Assembly (NCBI RefSeq): GCF_030271215.1
Contig: NZ_JASNGB010000051.1
Span: forward strand, 1 to 16,683
Reading direction: 5' to 3'
DNA: 16,683 bases
Origin: Deinococcus rhizophilus
GTDB taxonomy: Bacteria; Deinococcota; Deinococci; Deinococcales; Deinococcaceae
The position numbers were made by a program, and so were the translations under genes. Below the pieces are notes generated by a model that saw nothing but the letters and a program-made list of their open reading frames with translations, had not been told where the DNA came from and made no database searches. Numbering within the stretch: position 1 is the stretch's first letter; each line of letters starts with the position of its first letter. Below, in pieces: positions 1 to 6,750 of this stretch.

Positions 1-303
1 GGCCGCCTCGCCCGCCGGGGACTGCAGCACCTCCAGCAGCGCCCGGAGTTCGAGGTCGCTCAAGAGCCGCACCGGAGCCCCGCCGGGCACCAGCCGCAGC
101 CCGGCGAGGATGGCCTCGGTCTCGGCCTCCAGCGAGGTGCCGCCGGGACGGGCGCCGCTGATCTGGCGCACCTCGCGGGTGTGCGGCTGCACCGCCCGCG
201 CCGCCCAGCCAGAAAAGGTCTGCCGCCGCTCGTGGCGGGTGCTGCCGTCGGTGTAGACGTGCCAGAGGTCCCCGGCGTCCGGGGGGGCAGGCTCAGGCGT
301 CAC
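1..303 (-). CDS. RNase H-fold protein (RNase HI-like), 3' end cut by window edge
   Basis: The first 101 codons of a minus-strand gene that runs off the left edge. The translation has the RNase HI signature in order: a first strand VYTDGS with the catalytic Asp at residue 19, an acidic helix LEAETEAILAGL supplying the catalytic Glu (about residue 61), and RLLSDLELRALL with an Asp at residue 83 at the position of the third catalytic acid. The fourth (His/Asp region) lies outside the window. The family cleaves RNA in RNA:DNA hybrids, but divergent members can have other nuclease roles, and this one is too diverged to assign a substrate. The start is taken as GTG at 303, because the frame is open only back to a stop at 373-375 and no other start codon was seen between. 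No good ribosome site precedes it. The GTG overlaps the end of a small upstream ORF, which could couple them. Confidence 0.72.
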   Translation of the reverse strand, partial: MTPEPAPPDAGDLWHVYTDGSTRHERRQTFSGWAARAVQPHTREVRQISGARPGGTSLEAETEAILAGLRLVPGGAPVRLLSDLELRALLEVLQSPAGEAA

Positions 304-553
304 CGTGGAGAGGGGCGCGGCCGGGCAGGTCGGCGGGTCCGGGAAATGGGGGTGGGGGGCACCCCGGGAGGGTCAGCGGCCCGGCAGCCGTCCCCAGCGC
401 GGCCCCGGCCACTGTGCAGAGCACCGTGGCGGAGTCGCCGGAACCGCAGCAGCAGGGGCCACTCATCGCCGGGGACGGCGCCGATGCCGCGCGGGCGGTC
501 ACGGAGGGCAGGCAGCATGGGGGCATCATTTCGCCGCCGGGGGCCGGGGTCAA
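293..553 (-). CDS. Possible small Cys-rich hypothetical protein upstream of the RNase H-like gene
   Basis: An open frame of up to 86 codons whose TGA (293-295) overlaps the GTG of the RNase H-like gene by 11 bases. Its second half has strongly G/C-biased third positions, which is the argument for it. The likeliest product begins at an internal Met (MSGPCCCGSGDS...), continues with a short hydrophobic stretch (ATVLCTVAGAALGTAAG) and ends in a Pro/Gly-rich tail. There is no recognisable family, no clear Shine-Dalgarno site and no promoter. In such GC-rich DNA a chance frame of this size is common, and another minus frame in the same place also shows some codon bias. It may equally be non-coding leader DNA. 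Confidence 0.2.
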   Translation of the reverse strand: MTPAPGGEMMPPCCLPSVTARAASAPSPAMSGPCCCGSGDSATVLCTVAGAALGTAAGPLTLPGCPPPPFPGPADLPGRAPLHGDA

Positions 554-577
554 TGGGCCGGAGTGGGCGGCGGTGCA

Positions 578-721
578 CTAGAGCATTTGCCATAAGAATG
601 CGGTGGGTTTCCGCATTCGTTGGCCGAGCAAAGCGAGTGAATGGGACAGGAGCATTGGGCAGCCTGGGGAGGCACCTGGGATGCTTTCCTCCGGGGGCCG
701 TCATTCTGTCCAATGCTCTAG
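578..721. repeat. Small inverted-repeat-ended element, copy 1 (144 bp)
   Basis: Both ends carry CTAGAGCATT: it starts CTAGAGCATTTG and ends CCAATGCTCTAG, so the ends are near-perfect terminal inverted repeats with palindromic CTAG tips. Inside is an 8-bp perfect hairpin, GAATGCGG (596-603) with CCGCATTC (611-618), and an internal GAGCATTGGGCAGC (650-663) that repeats the end motif. The element is non-coding. An inverted, slightly longer copy lies at 2041-2204. The first 52 bases of the two copies, read in the same orientation, differ at one position. It resembles MITE-like or small non-coding repeat families known from Deinococcus; which family could not be checked here. Confidence 0.85.
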
Positions 722-736
722 GCTGCCTCTGCCCGC

Positions 737-2044
737 ATGACTGCCCCTGCTCCTGCCCCTGCCCCCGCCGACGCGGCCGCCGCCCTGCGGTTCCCGGAGT
801 TCCGGGCGCTGCTGCTCTCCTCCACCTTTTCCTCGCTGGCGAGCCGGATGCTGGCGGTGGCCATCGGCTTTCAGGTGTACGAGCTGACACGCAGTCCCCT
901 GATGCTGGGGCTGCTGGGCCTCGTCGAGGCGATTCCGGCGCTGGGGCTGGCGCTGATCGGCGGGCACTATGCCGACCGGCTGGACCGCCGCGCCATCCTG
1001 CTGGTCACGCGGCTGGTCTTCGCGGCGTGCGCCCTGGGGCTGGCGCTGGCCTCGCGGGACGCGGACACGGGGACGATCGGCGTGCTGTTCGGACTGGTGT
1101 TCGTGGCGGGGATCGCGCGGGGATTCGGGGACCCGGCGTCGTCGGCCTTCGAGACGCGGATCGTTCCGGCCCCGGCCTTCGTGAACGCCTCGGCGTGGCT
1201 GGGGAGCGTGGGGCAGGCGACCGGGATTATTGGCCCGGCGCTGGGAGGAGTGCTGCTCGCCACCTGGAGCGCGAGCGGCACCTACGCCCTGATCGCGGGG
1301 CTGACGCTGACGGCGTGGGCGGCGCTGTGGCGCATCGCCCCCAAGCCGCAGCCCGCGCCCCCCCCGCGCGAGAGCATGGCCCAGAGCATCCGGGGCGGGC
1401 TGAGGTTCGTGCGGCGCGACCCGGTGATCCTGGGGTCGATGGCACTGGACCTCTTTGCCGTGCTGTTCGGCGGGGTGGTGGCGCTGCTGCCCGTCTTCGC
1501 CTCCGACATCCTGGGGGTGGGACCGCGCGGGCTGGGGCTGCTGCTGGCGGCCCCGGCGCTGGGGGCCCTGCTGGTCATGCTGTGGGCCACCCGGCACCCG
1601 CCGCTGCGCAACAGCGGGCGCACGCTGCTGTGGGGGGTGGCGGGGTTCGGGGTCAGCATCATCGTGTTCGCGCTGTCGCGGGACTTCGCGGTGTCGCTGG
1701 TGGCCCTCTTTTTCACCGGGGTGTTCGACGGGGTGAACATGGTGATTCGCAAGGCCATCCTGCGGCTGCGGACCCCGGACCACCTGCGCGGGCGGGTGGC
1801 GGCGGTCAGCCTGCTGTTTATCGGGTCGAGCAACGAACTCGGTGCCCTGGAAAGCGGCGTGGCCGCGAGTGCGCTGGGCACCGTGCGCTCGGTGTGGGCG
1901 GGCGGGGTGGTCACGCTGATCGTCGTCGCGCTCGTCGCGTGGCGAGTGCCCGCGCTGCGCTCGCTGCACCTGGGGGAAGCGGGGCCGGGAGACGAGGGAG
2001 CGCGGCCCTCCCCCACTCCGTCTCCGACACCGCGTCAGCTCTAG
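737..2044 (+). CDS. MFS transporter (EntS/MFS_3-like exporter)
   Basis: A 435-residue, roughly 12-helix major facilitator protein. The cytosolic loop between helices 2 and 3 has the MFS motif A pattern, GGHYADRLDRRA (G-x3-D-R-x2-R-R), and the C-terminal half has a second, weaker version around HLRGRVAAVS. The N-terminus FPEFRALLLSSTFSSLASRM is typical of the EntS-like exporter branch, so efflux of a small molecule by proton antiport is more likely than sugar uptake; the substrate is unknown. The ATG at 737 has no Shine-Dalgarno site and lies 15 bases after repeat copy 1. A TAGGCT box (719-724) straddles the repeat boundary and could be a weak -10 box. The TAG stop (2042-2044) lies in the CTAG tip of repeat copy 2, so the protein's last codons abut the repeat and its original C-terminus may have been altered. 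It converges on the GH43 gene. Confidence 0.85.
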   Translation: MTAPAPAPAPADAAAALRFPEFRALLLSSTFSSLASRMLAVAIGFQVYELTRSPLMLGLLGLVEAIPALGLALIGGHYADRLDRRAILLVTRLVFAACALGLALASRDADTGTIGVLFGLVFVAGIARGFGDPASSAFETRIVPAPAFVNASAWLGSVGQATGIIGPALGGVLLATWSASGTYALIAGLTLTAWAALWRIAPKPQPAPPPRESMAQSIRGGLRFVRRDPVILGSMALDLFAVLFGGVVALLPVFASDILGVGPRGLGLLLAAPALGALLVMLWATRHPPLRNSGRTLLWGVAGFGVSIIVFALSRDFAVSLVALFFTGVFDGVNMVIRKAILRLRTPDHLRGRVAAVSLLFIGSSNELGALESGVAASALGTVRSVWAGGVVTLIVVALVAWRVPALRSLHLGEAGPGDEGARPSPTPSPTPRQL

Positions 2045-2204
2045 AGCATTTGACAGAATGACGGCCCCCGGGGAAGGGCGCCCCAGGTGCCTCCCCGAAT
2101 GCCCAATGCTCTTCTTCAATTCGCTCGCTCTGCTGCGCAGCTTTGCAAGTCCGCTCGGCCAACGAATGCGGAAACCCACCGCATTCTTATGGCACATGCT
2201 CTAG
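2041..2204. repeat. Small inverted-repeat-ended element, copy 2 (164 bp), carrying two stop codons
   Basis: An inverted copy of the element at 578-721. It starts CTAGAGCATTTGACAG and ends CACATGCTCTAG, with the same GAATGCGG/CCGCATTC hairpin (2164-2171 and 2179-2186). It is 20 bases longer than copy 1 because of a middle segment around TTTGCAAGTCC that copy 1 lacks. The left CTAG tip provides the TAG of the MFS gene (2042-2044); the right tip, read on the minus strand, provides the TAG of the GH43 gene (2203-2201). It therefore fills the whole gap between two convergent genes. With its hairpins it may act as a two-way transcription end, although no T-run is seen. Confidence 0.85.
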
Positions 2205-3169
2205 CGCGGCAGCGGCGCCGGGCGCGGCGCGAAGCTGGGGCCGTCCACCCGGGGGCCGTCCGGCGTCCATTCGATGGCGTCGAGACACATCCGCCGCGCC
2301 GTCTTCTCCGGGTCCCAGGCGTGGTAGACGAGGTAATCGCGGCCGTCGGGACCCGTCACCACCGAGTTGTGGCCGGGGCCGATCACCCGGCCGGGCACCG
2401 AGCGCAGCAGGGTGGGACCGTCCGACGGGGGCTCGGTCCAGGGGCCGAGGGGATGGTCGGCCACCGCCCAGGACACGCCGTAATTGGGTTCCTCCCACGC
2501 GCCGCCCGAGTAAAAGCAGTAGTAGCGCCCGCCCCGCCTGACCACGAACGGCCCTTCCAGCGTGTACCAGTCACGAATCGCCCCGTACATCTCACGGTCG
2601 CGCCGGAAGATCTGCCAGTCGGCGGTCGCCCGTAAGACGGTGCGCGGCTCCCCGGCGAGGCGGGTCATCCCCTCCAGGCGGTCCACCGCGAGTGCCGTGC
2701 CCACCCGCTCGCCGTCCAAAAAGTCGCGGGCGTAGTAGAGGTACCACCTCCCGTCCTCGTCCCGAAAGGGGCTGGCGTCGATGGTGAAGGGGTCGCCGGG
2801 CGTGAGGATGACCCCGGCGTCACGGAAGGGCCCCTCGGGGCGCCCGGAGACGGCGACGCGCAGCTGGTGGCCCTGGTCCCCCACGCCCGCCGAGTAATAC
2901 AGGTAGAACTGCCCCGCGTGAAAGGCCACCTCCGGCGCCCAGTAGTCGCGGGCATTCTCGCCGCCCAGCGGTTCCAGCGCCCCGCCCAGCGGCTCCCAGT
3001 GCAGCAGATCGCGCGAGTGCAGGACCTCGAAAGCGCGGCCCGAGTCGTGCGGGCGGCCGCTGGTCCCGTAGGCGTAGTAGTCCTCTGCGTGCCGGAGCAC
3101 GAACGGGTCGGCGAAATAGTGCGGATAGACGGGATTGGTGTAGGTCCGGGGTGAGGTCTCGTCGGGCAT
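2201..3169 (-). CDS. Cytoplasmic glycoside hydrolase family 43 (arabinanase/arabinofuranosidase/xylosidase type)
   Basis: A 322-residue single-domain five-bladed propeller enzyme. The three GH43 acids can be placed: general base Asp21 in FADPFVL, pKa-modulating Asp131 in TIDASPF, and general acid Glu205 in TLEGPFV. GPGHNSV (His267) and YHAWD near the end are also family-typical. The family removes L-arabinose or D-xylose from oligosaccharides with inversion; the exact specificity cannot be read from sequence. There is no signal peptide, so it should act inside the cell on imported oligosaccharides. The frame is open further upstream (to 3283), but ATG 3169 is chosen because GGAG sits 5 bases before it and the family's N-terminal TYTNPV begins at once. 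It diverges from the transporter operon. Its TAG stop is the tip of repeat copy 2. Confidence 0.85.
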   Translation of the reverse strand: MPDETSPRTYTNPVYPHYFADPFVLRHAEDYYAYGTSGRPHDSGRAFEVLHSRDLLHWEPLGGALEPLGGENARDYWAPEVAFHAGQFYLYYSAGVGDQGHQLRVAVSGRPEGPFRDAGVILTPGDPFTIDASPFRDEDGRWYLYYARDFLDGERVGTALAVDRLEGMTRLAGEPRTVLRATADWQIFRRDREMYGAIRDWYTLEGPFVVRRGGRYYCFYSGGAWEEPNYGVSWAVADHPLGPWTEPPSDGPTLLRSVPGRVIGPGHNSVVTGPDGRDYLVYHAWDPEKTARRMCLDAIEWTPDGPRVDGPSFAPRPAPLPR

Positions 3170-3204
3170 GGCGTCTCCGGGAGGGGGCGGGCGGTTAAAG
3201 ATTC

Positions 3205-3217
3205 GGTCAACCTGACC
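3205..3217. promoter_or_regulatory. Candidate operator palindrome in the divergent GH43/transporter control region
   Basis: GGTCA-acc-TGACC is a perfect 5+5 dyad 36 bases upstream of the cytoplasmic GH43 start. It lies in the 233-base gap that must hold the promoters of both divergent units. A TGGTATGCT extended -10 look-alike on the plus strand (TATGCT at 3254-3259) may start the transporter operon, but no -35 is recognisable at the usual distance. A shared repressor site here is an inference; short dyads arise by chance in GC-rich DNA. Confidence 0.3.
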
Positions 3218-3402
3218 CCCGCAGTGTCGCAGGAGGGCGGGAGGGCAGGGTGGTATGCTCGCCCCAAGCAATCCTTTAGACACGGTGTTTGCCGGGCCAG
3301 TGCGCTCCGGCCCCCTCGCCTGATCCCTTCCCGCGCCGCAGGGGGCCTCGCCGCGCCTTCAGAGGTTGCGCCACCTTTCCGTTCTCGCACATTGGAGGCA
3401 CC

Positions 3403-4719
3403 ATGAACCGGACCCTCAACGTCACCGCCCTGCTGCTCGCTGCTGGCCTCGGCGGAGTCGCGGCTGCCCAGACCCAGACCTCGTACAGGGGGCCGAAAGT
3501 CACCCTGACCTACCTGCACGGCTTTACCGGGGCCGACCGCCCGGTGATGGAGCGGCTGATCGCGCAGTTCAACGCGGCGCACCCCAACATCCAGGTGCGG
3601 GGGCAGGCCCAGCCCTGGGGCACGACCTGGCAGCAACTGCCCTCGCTGGTGGCCTCGGGCCGCGCTCCCGACGTGGTGGTGATCAACGAGGACCAGATCA
3701 CCAACTTCATCGCGCGTGGAGCCGTCTCGCCGCTCACGAACGCGGAATTGCAGTCGGCGGGCATCAGCAAGTCGCGTTTCTACGGCCCGCTGTTCAAGAC
3801 CGCCGACTACGAGGGCAAGTCCTACGGGGTGCCGATCTCCTCGGTGGCGTACGTCATGTTCTACAACAAGGACCTGATGAAGAAGTCCGGCGTGACCAAG
3901 GTGCCCACCACCCGCGCCGAACTGCTCGCGGCCTCCCGCGCCTGCACGACCGACCGCAATGGCCGCAAGCCGGGGCAGTCGGGCTTTGACGCCAGGAGCC
4001 TGAACACCTGGGGCATCAGCCTCTACAACAACTGGGTGGGCTCGCGCCTGGCCTACGCCGCGATCCTGCAAAACGGCGGCTCGCTGGTCGACAGCAAGCT
4101 CAACGCGAGCTTCAACAGTCCGCAGGCCGTCGAAGCCGTGCAGTTCCTGGTCGACCTCGTGCAAAAGCACAATGTGGCCCGCGCCAACAGCACCGAGGAA
4201 GCCGAACTCGCGGCCTTCAGCCAGGGCAAGGTGTGCTTTTTCCCCTCCGGGCAATGGTACACCGACCGCTTCGAGCAGCAGAAGATGAATTTCGGCATCG
4301 CCTTCGTACCGCGCATCGGGACCAAGCAGGACGCGGCCTGGGGCGGCAGCAGCCACATGACGCTGCCCAGGCAGCGGGCCGGGTACGACGCCAACAAGCG
4401 CCGCGCCGCGCTGGCCTTTGTCAACTGGATGACTTCCCCGAACCAGAACCTCGCCTGGACGGAAGCCGGAAGTCTGCCGGTGATGGCGACCGTCGCCAAC
4501 AACAAGAAATTCGAGGGGCGACCCATCGCGGGCGTGTTTGCCAAGCTGGGCAACATCTACGCGACCTCCGGTTTCCCCTGGGGCGGGCAGGTGCTGGGCC
4601 CCTTCGACAACGCCTGGGCCAACGCCTACAGCGGCAAGCAGAGCGTGAAGGCCGCGCTCGACGCCGGGGTCAGCGAGGCCAACAAGCAGATCACGCAGGC
4701 CCGCAAGACCTTCCAGTAA
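3403..4719 (+). CDS. ABC sugar transporter, extracellular substrate-binding protein (CUT1 family)
   Basis: A 438-residue family 1 solute-binding protein. Residues 1-22 form a Sec signal peptide with a hydrophobic core and an AAA|Q cleavage site; there is no lipobox Cys, so it is probably a soluble or loosely held secreted protein. The mature part shows the family pattern: [24 protein letters not shown] near the start, then [20 protein letters not shown] and later [19 protein letters not shown]. The GGAGG Shine-Dalgarno at 3394-3398, 4 bases before ATG 3403, decides the start over an upstream extension. It is the first gene of an operon with two permeases and a secreted GH43, so the ligand is likely arabino- or xylo-oligosaccharides (inferred from context). 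A strong hairpin follows the stop. Confidence 0.9.
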   Translation: MNRTLNVTALLLAAGLGGVAAAQTQTSYRGPKVTLTYLHGFTGADRPVMERLIAQFNAAHPNIQVRGQAQPWGTTWQQLPSLVASGRAPDVVVINEDQITNFIARGAVSPLTNAELQSAGISKSRFYGPLFKTADYEGKSYGVPISSVAYVMFYNKDLMKKSGVTKVPTTRAELLAASRACTTDRNGRKPGQSGFDARSLNTWGISLYNNWVGSRLAYAAILQNGGSLVDSKLNASFNSPQAVEAVQFLVDLVQKHNVARANSTEEAELAAFSQGKVCFFPSGQWYTDRFEQQKMNFGIAFVPRIGTKQDAAWGGSSHMTLPRQRAGYDANKRRAALAFVNWMTSPNQNLAWTEAGSLPVMATVANNKKFEGRPIAGVFAKLGNIYATSGFPWGGQVLGPFDNAWANAYSGKQSVKAALDAGVSEANKQITQARKTFQ

Positions 4720-4726
4720 GCCCCCG

Positions 4727-4774
4727 GGCGGGTTCCGGTTCTTTCCCCACCGGGCGAGGGGCCCGGAACCCGCC
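4727..4774 (+). terminator. Intercistronic hairpin after the binding-protein gene
   Basis: GGCGGGTTCCGG (4727-4738) pairs perfectly with CCGGAACCCGCC (4763-4774), and an inner CCCC/GGGG stem (4745-4748 with 4758-4761) extends it. There is no T-run. Such a stem between binding-protein and permease genes is known from other sugar transporters to stabilise the upstream message or attenuate read-through, giving excess binding protein. That role is inferred here. Confidence 0.65.
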
Positions 4775-4799
4775 ACCTTCCCGCCAGAGGAGGTGCCCC

Positions 4800-4907
4800 A
4801 TGACCCACCCGCAACCCGAACCCCCCGTCCGCGAGCGCCGCCCTGTCCGGTGCTCGCGGCGACCTTTGGCGCTGTGCCGCCGCAGTCTGTCCCGGAGAGC
4901 GCCGTGA
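4800..4907 (+). CDS. Short leader ORF (35 codons) overlapping the first permease start
   Basis: ATG 4800 stands 6 bases after a consensus AGGAGG (4788-4793), the best ribosome site in this gap. The frame runs 35 codons (MTHPQPEPPVRERRPV... to ...SRRAP) and stops at TGA 4905-4907, which overlaps the permease GTG in the string GTGA. The peptide is basic and Pro-rich, with no known family. It may be a translated leader that couples translation to the permease. Alternatively it may be the true permease N-terminus separated by a frameshift or a sequence error: its first half reads like a typical permease N-terminal tail. Confidence 0.4.
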   Translation: MTHPQPEPPVRERRPVRCSRRPLALCRRSLSRRAP

Positions 4908-5857
4908 GCCTCAGCGTGCCGGGCAAGGCCGCTCGCCCCCGCGAGGCCCGCCGCCGCCGGGGGGGCCGCGAGGGCGGTGCGATCACGCCCTACCTGTACC
5001 TGCTGCCCTTCCTGCTGCTCTTTCTGGTGTTCGTGGTGTATCCGGTGGGCTACGGCCTCTTCGTGAGCCTGCACCGCTGGGACCTGCTGGCCGAGACGCG
5101 GCCCTTCGTGGGGTTGGAGTACTACCGCAACCTGTTTGACCCGGAGACGCCGCAGTCGCAGTTCTTCTGGAACTCGATGAAGAACACCGGCTTTTTCACG
5201 CTGATCAGCGTGCCGCTGCTGATCGGCGCGTCGCTGGGGCTGGCGCTGCTGCTGCACCGGCCCATCTTCGGGCGGGCCTTTTTCCGGTCGGTGTTCTTTC
5301 TGCCGGGCATCCTGACCGTCTCGGTGATGGGCATCCTGTGGCGCTGGATGTTCGACAACCAGATCGGGCTGGTCAACGCGGTGCGGACCGACCTGCTGGG
5401 GCTGCAGCCGCTGCCCTTTCTCTCGACCGAGGGGCTGGCGTGGGTGCCGGTCATCGTGGGGACGGTGTGGTGGACCATCGGGTTCAACATGACCCTGTAC
5501 CTCGCGGGGCTGGGCAACATCTCGCAGAGCTACTACGAGGCCGCCGAGATCGACGGGGCGACCCCCTGGGCCAAGTTCCGCTTCATCACCTGGCCGCTGC
5601 TGGCCCCGGTCACCCTGTTCGTGTTCGTGACCACCGTGCTGGCGAGCTTCCAGCTGTTCGGGCAGACGCTGGTGATCACGTCCGGCGGGCCCAACCGCAC
5701 CACCCAGAGCACCATCCAGTACATCACCGAGGAGGCCTTTTCCAACAACCAGTTTTCCAGCGCCTCCGCGATGGCGTTCATGTTCGGACTGGCGATGCTG
5801 ATCTTCACCTACCTGCAGTTCCGCATCATGGCGCGGGACGCCAGGGGGGAGGGCTAG
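4904..5857 (+). CDS. ABC sugar transporter permease 1 (CUT1, MalF-like)
   Basis: An inner-membrane permease of about 317 residues with six predicted helices, the first being PYLYLLPFLLLFLVFVVYPV. The EAA loop that docks the ATPase is clear at about residue 212: EAAEIDGATPWAKFRFITWP. The start is uncertain. GTG 4904 is preceded by GGAG and overlaps the leader ORF stop (GTGA). The same frame is open back to GTG 4793, but that codon lies within the Shine-Dalgarno sequence itself and would add a low-complexity Pro/Arg tail. It pairs with the following permease, one base after this stop, to form the channel. No ATP-binding subunit is encoded nearby. Confidence 0.88.
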   Translation: MSLSVPGKAARPREARRRRGGREGGAITPYLYLLPFLLLFLVFVVYPVGYGLFVSLHRWDLLAETRPFVGLEYYRNLFDPETPQSQFFWNSMKNTGFFTLISVPLLIGASLGLALLLHRPIFGRAFFRSVFFLPGILTVSVMGILWRWMFDNQIGLVNAVRTDLLGLQPLPFLSTEGLAWVPVIVGTVWWTIGFNMTLYLAGLGNISQSYYEAAEIDGATPWAKFRFITWPLLAPVTLFVFVTTVLASFQLFGQTLVITSGGPNRTTQSTIQYITEEAFSNNQFSSASAMAFMFGLAMLIFTYLQFRIMARDARGEG

Positions 5858-5858
5858 G

Positions 5859-6749
5859 ATGGCGGCTCCCTCGACCCGCGCCGGAACGCTGCCGGAAACG
5901 GCGACCACCCGCCCACCCCGGCGCTTCCGCGCTCCGCGTGACCTGCCGCGTTTCGCGCTGCTGTGCGTGCTGGCGATCATCTTCCTGGCCCCGGTGTACT
6001 GGATGCTGGCAACCTCGGTGAAACCGGAAGTGGACGTGATCTCCACGCCGACCCAGTGGATTCCCGCCAATCCCACCATCGACAACTACCGCGAGGTGCT
6101 GACCTCGCCCGACGGCAACATCCTGCGCTGGATGTGGAATTCGTTCTTCGTGGCGACGGTGTTCACGGTGCTGCATGTGGCGCTGTGCGCACTGACGGCC
6201 TACCCGCTGGCGCGGATGCGTTTTCCGGGGCGCGAGGCGATCTTCTGGTTCATCCTGGGCTCGATGATGATTCCGGGAATCGTGACCCTGATTCCCAGCT
6301 ACCTGATGATGATCCGCTTCGACTGGATCAACTCCTTCCACTCGCTGATCTGGCCGGGGATGGCGGGGGCCTTCGGGGTCTTCTTGCTGCGGCAGTTTTT
6401 CCTGGGGCTGCCGCGTGAACTCGAGGAAGCCGCGCGGCTGGACGGCGCCAACAGCCTGCAGGTGCTGTGGCACGTGATCCTGCCGCTGAGCCTGCCGTCG
6501 CTGGTGACGCTGGCGGTCTTCTCGTTCATGGGCTCGTGGAACAACTTCATCTGGCCGACCTTCGTGATCACCGACCTCGACAAGCTCACGCTGCCCGTCG
6601 GGGTGAACACCTTCTCGCAGCGCTACGTGACCGACTACGGCAAGCTGATGGCCTCAACCGCCATCGCCAGCATCCCGGTGCTGATCGCCTACCTGCTCGC
6701 GCAGCGCTACCTGATCGAGGGCCTGTCCACCACGGGCCTCAAGGAGTGA
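5859..6749 (+). CDS. ABC sugar transporter permease 2 (CUT1, MalG-like)
   Basis: A 296-residue permease with six predicted helices, starting with FALLCVLAIIFLAPVYWMLA after a basic 30-residue tail. The EAA motif lies at about residue 190: ELEEAARLDGANSLQVLWHV followed by ILP. The periplasmic loop after helix 1 (SVKPEVDVISTPTQWIPANP) is a MalG-type feature. ATG 5859 comes one base after the permease 1 TAG, with a GGAG-rich site just upstream, so the two are translated together. The C-terminus runs to LIEGLSTTGLKE, the conserved ending of this family (G-L-x-x-G-x-x-K). One base separates it from the secreted GH43 gene. Confidence 0.9.
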   Translation: MAAPSTRAGTLPETATTRPPRRFRAPRDLPRFALLCVLAIIFLAPVYWMLATSVKPEVDVISTPTQWIPANPTIDNYREVLTSPDGNILRWMWNSFFVATVFTVLHVALCALTAYPLARMRFPGREAIFWFILGSMMIPGIVTLIPSYLMMIRFDWINSFHSLIWPGMAGAFGVFLLRQFFLGLPRELEEAARLDGANSLQVLWHVILPLSLPSLVTLAVFSFMGSWNNFIWPTFVITDLDKLTLPVGVNTFSQRYVTDYGKLMASTAIASIPVLIAYLLAQRYLIEGLSTTGLKE

Positions 6750-6750
6750 C

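Noticed and set aside
181..2061. Long open plus-strand frame of over 600 codons overlapping the MFS gene
   Set aside because: Arg/Gly/Pro-rich translation in a different frame from the MFS protein, with no domain, running straight through repeat copy 1; a GC-rich shadow frame.
3170..3283. N-terminal extension of the cytoplasmic GH43 protein
   Set aside because: GGAG before ATG 3169 and the family start TYTNPV favour the shorter form; the extension covers the shared promoter region.
2665..4986. 773-codon minus-strand open frame opposite the binding-protein and GH43 genes
   Set aside because: It lies antisense to a clear binding protein and out of frame over the GH43 gene; the composition is that of a shadow frame.
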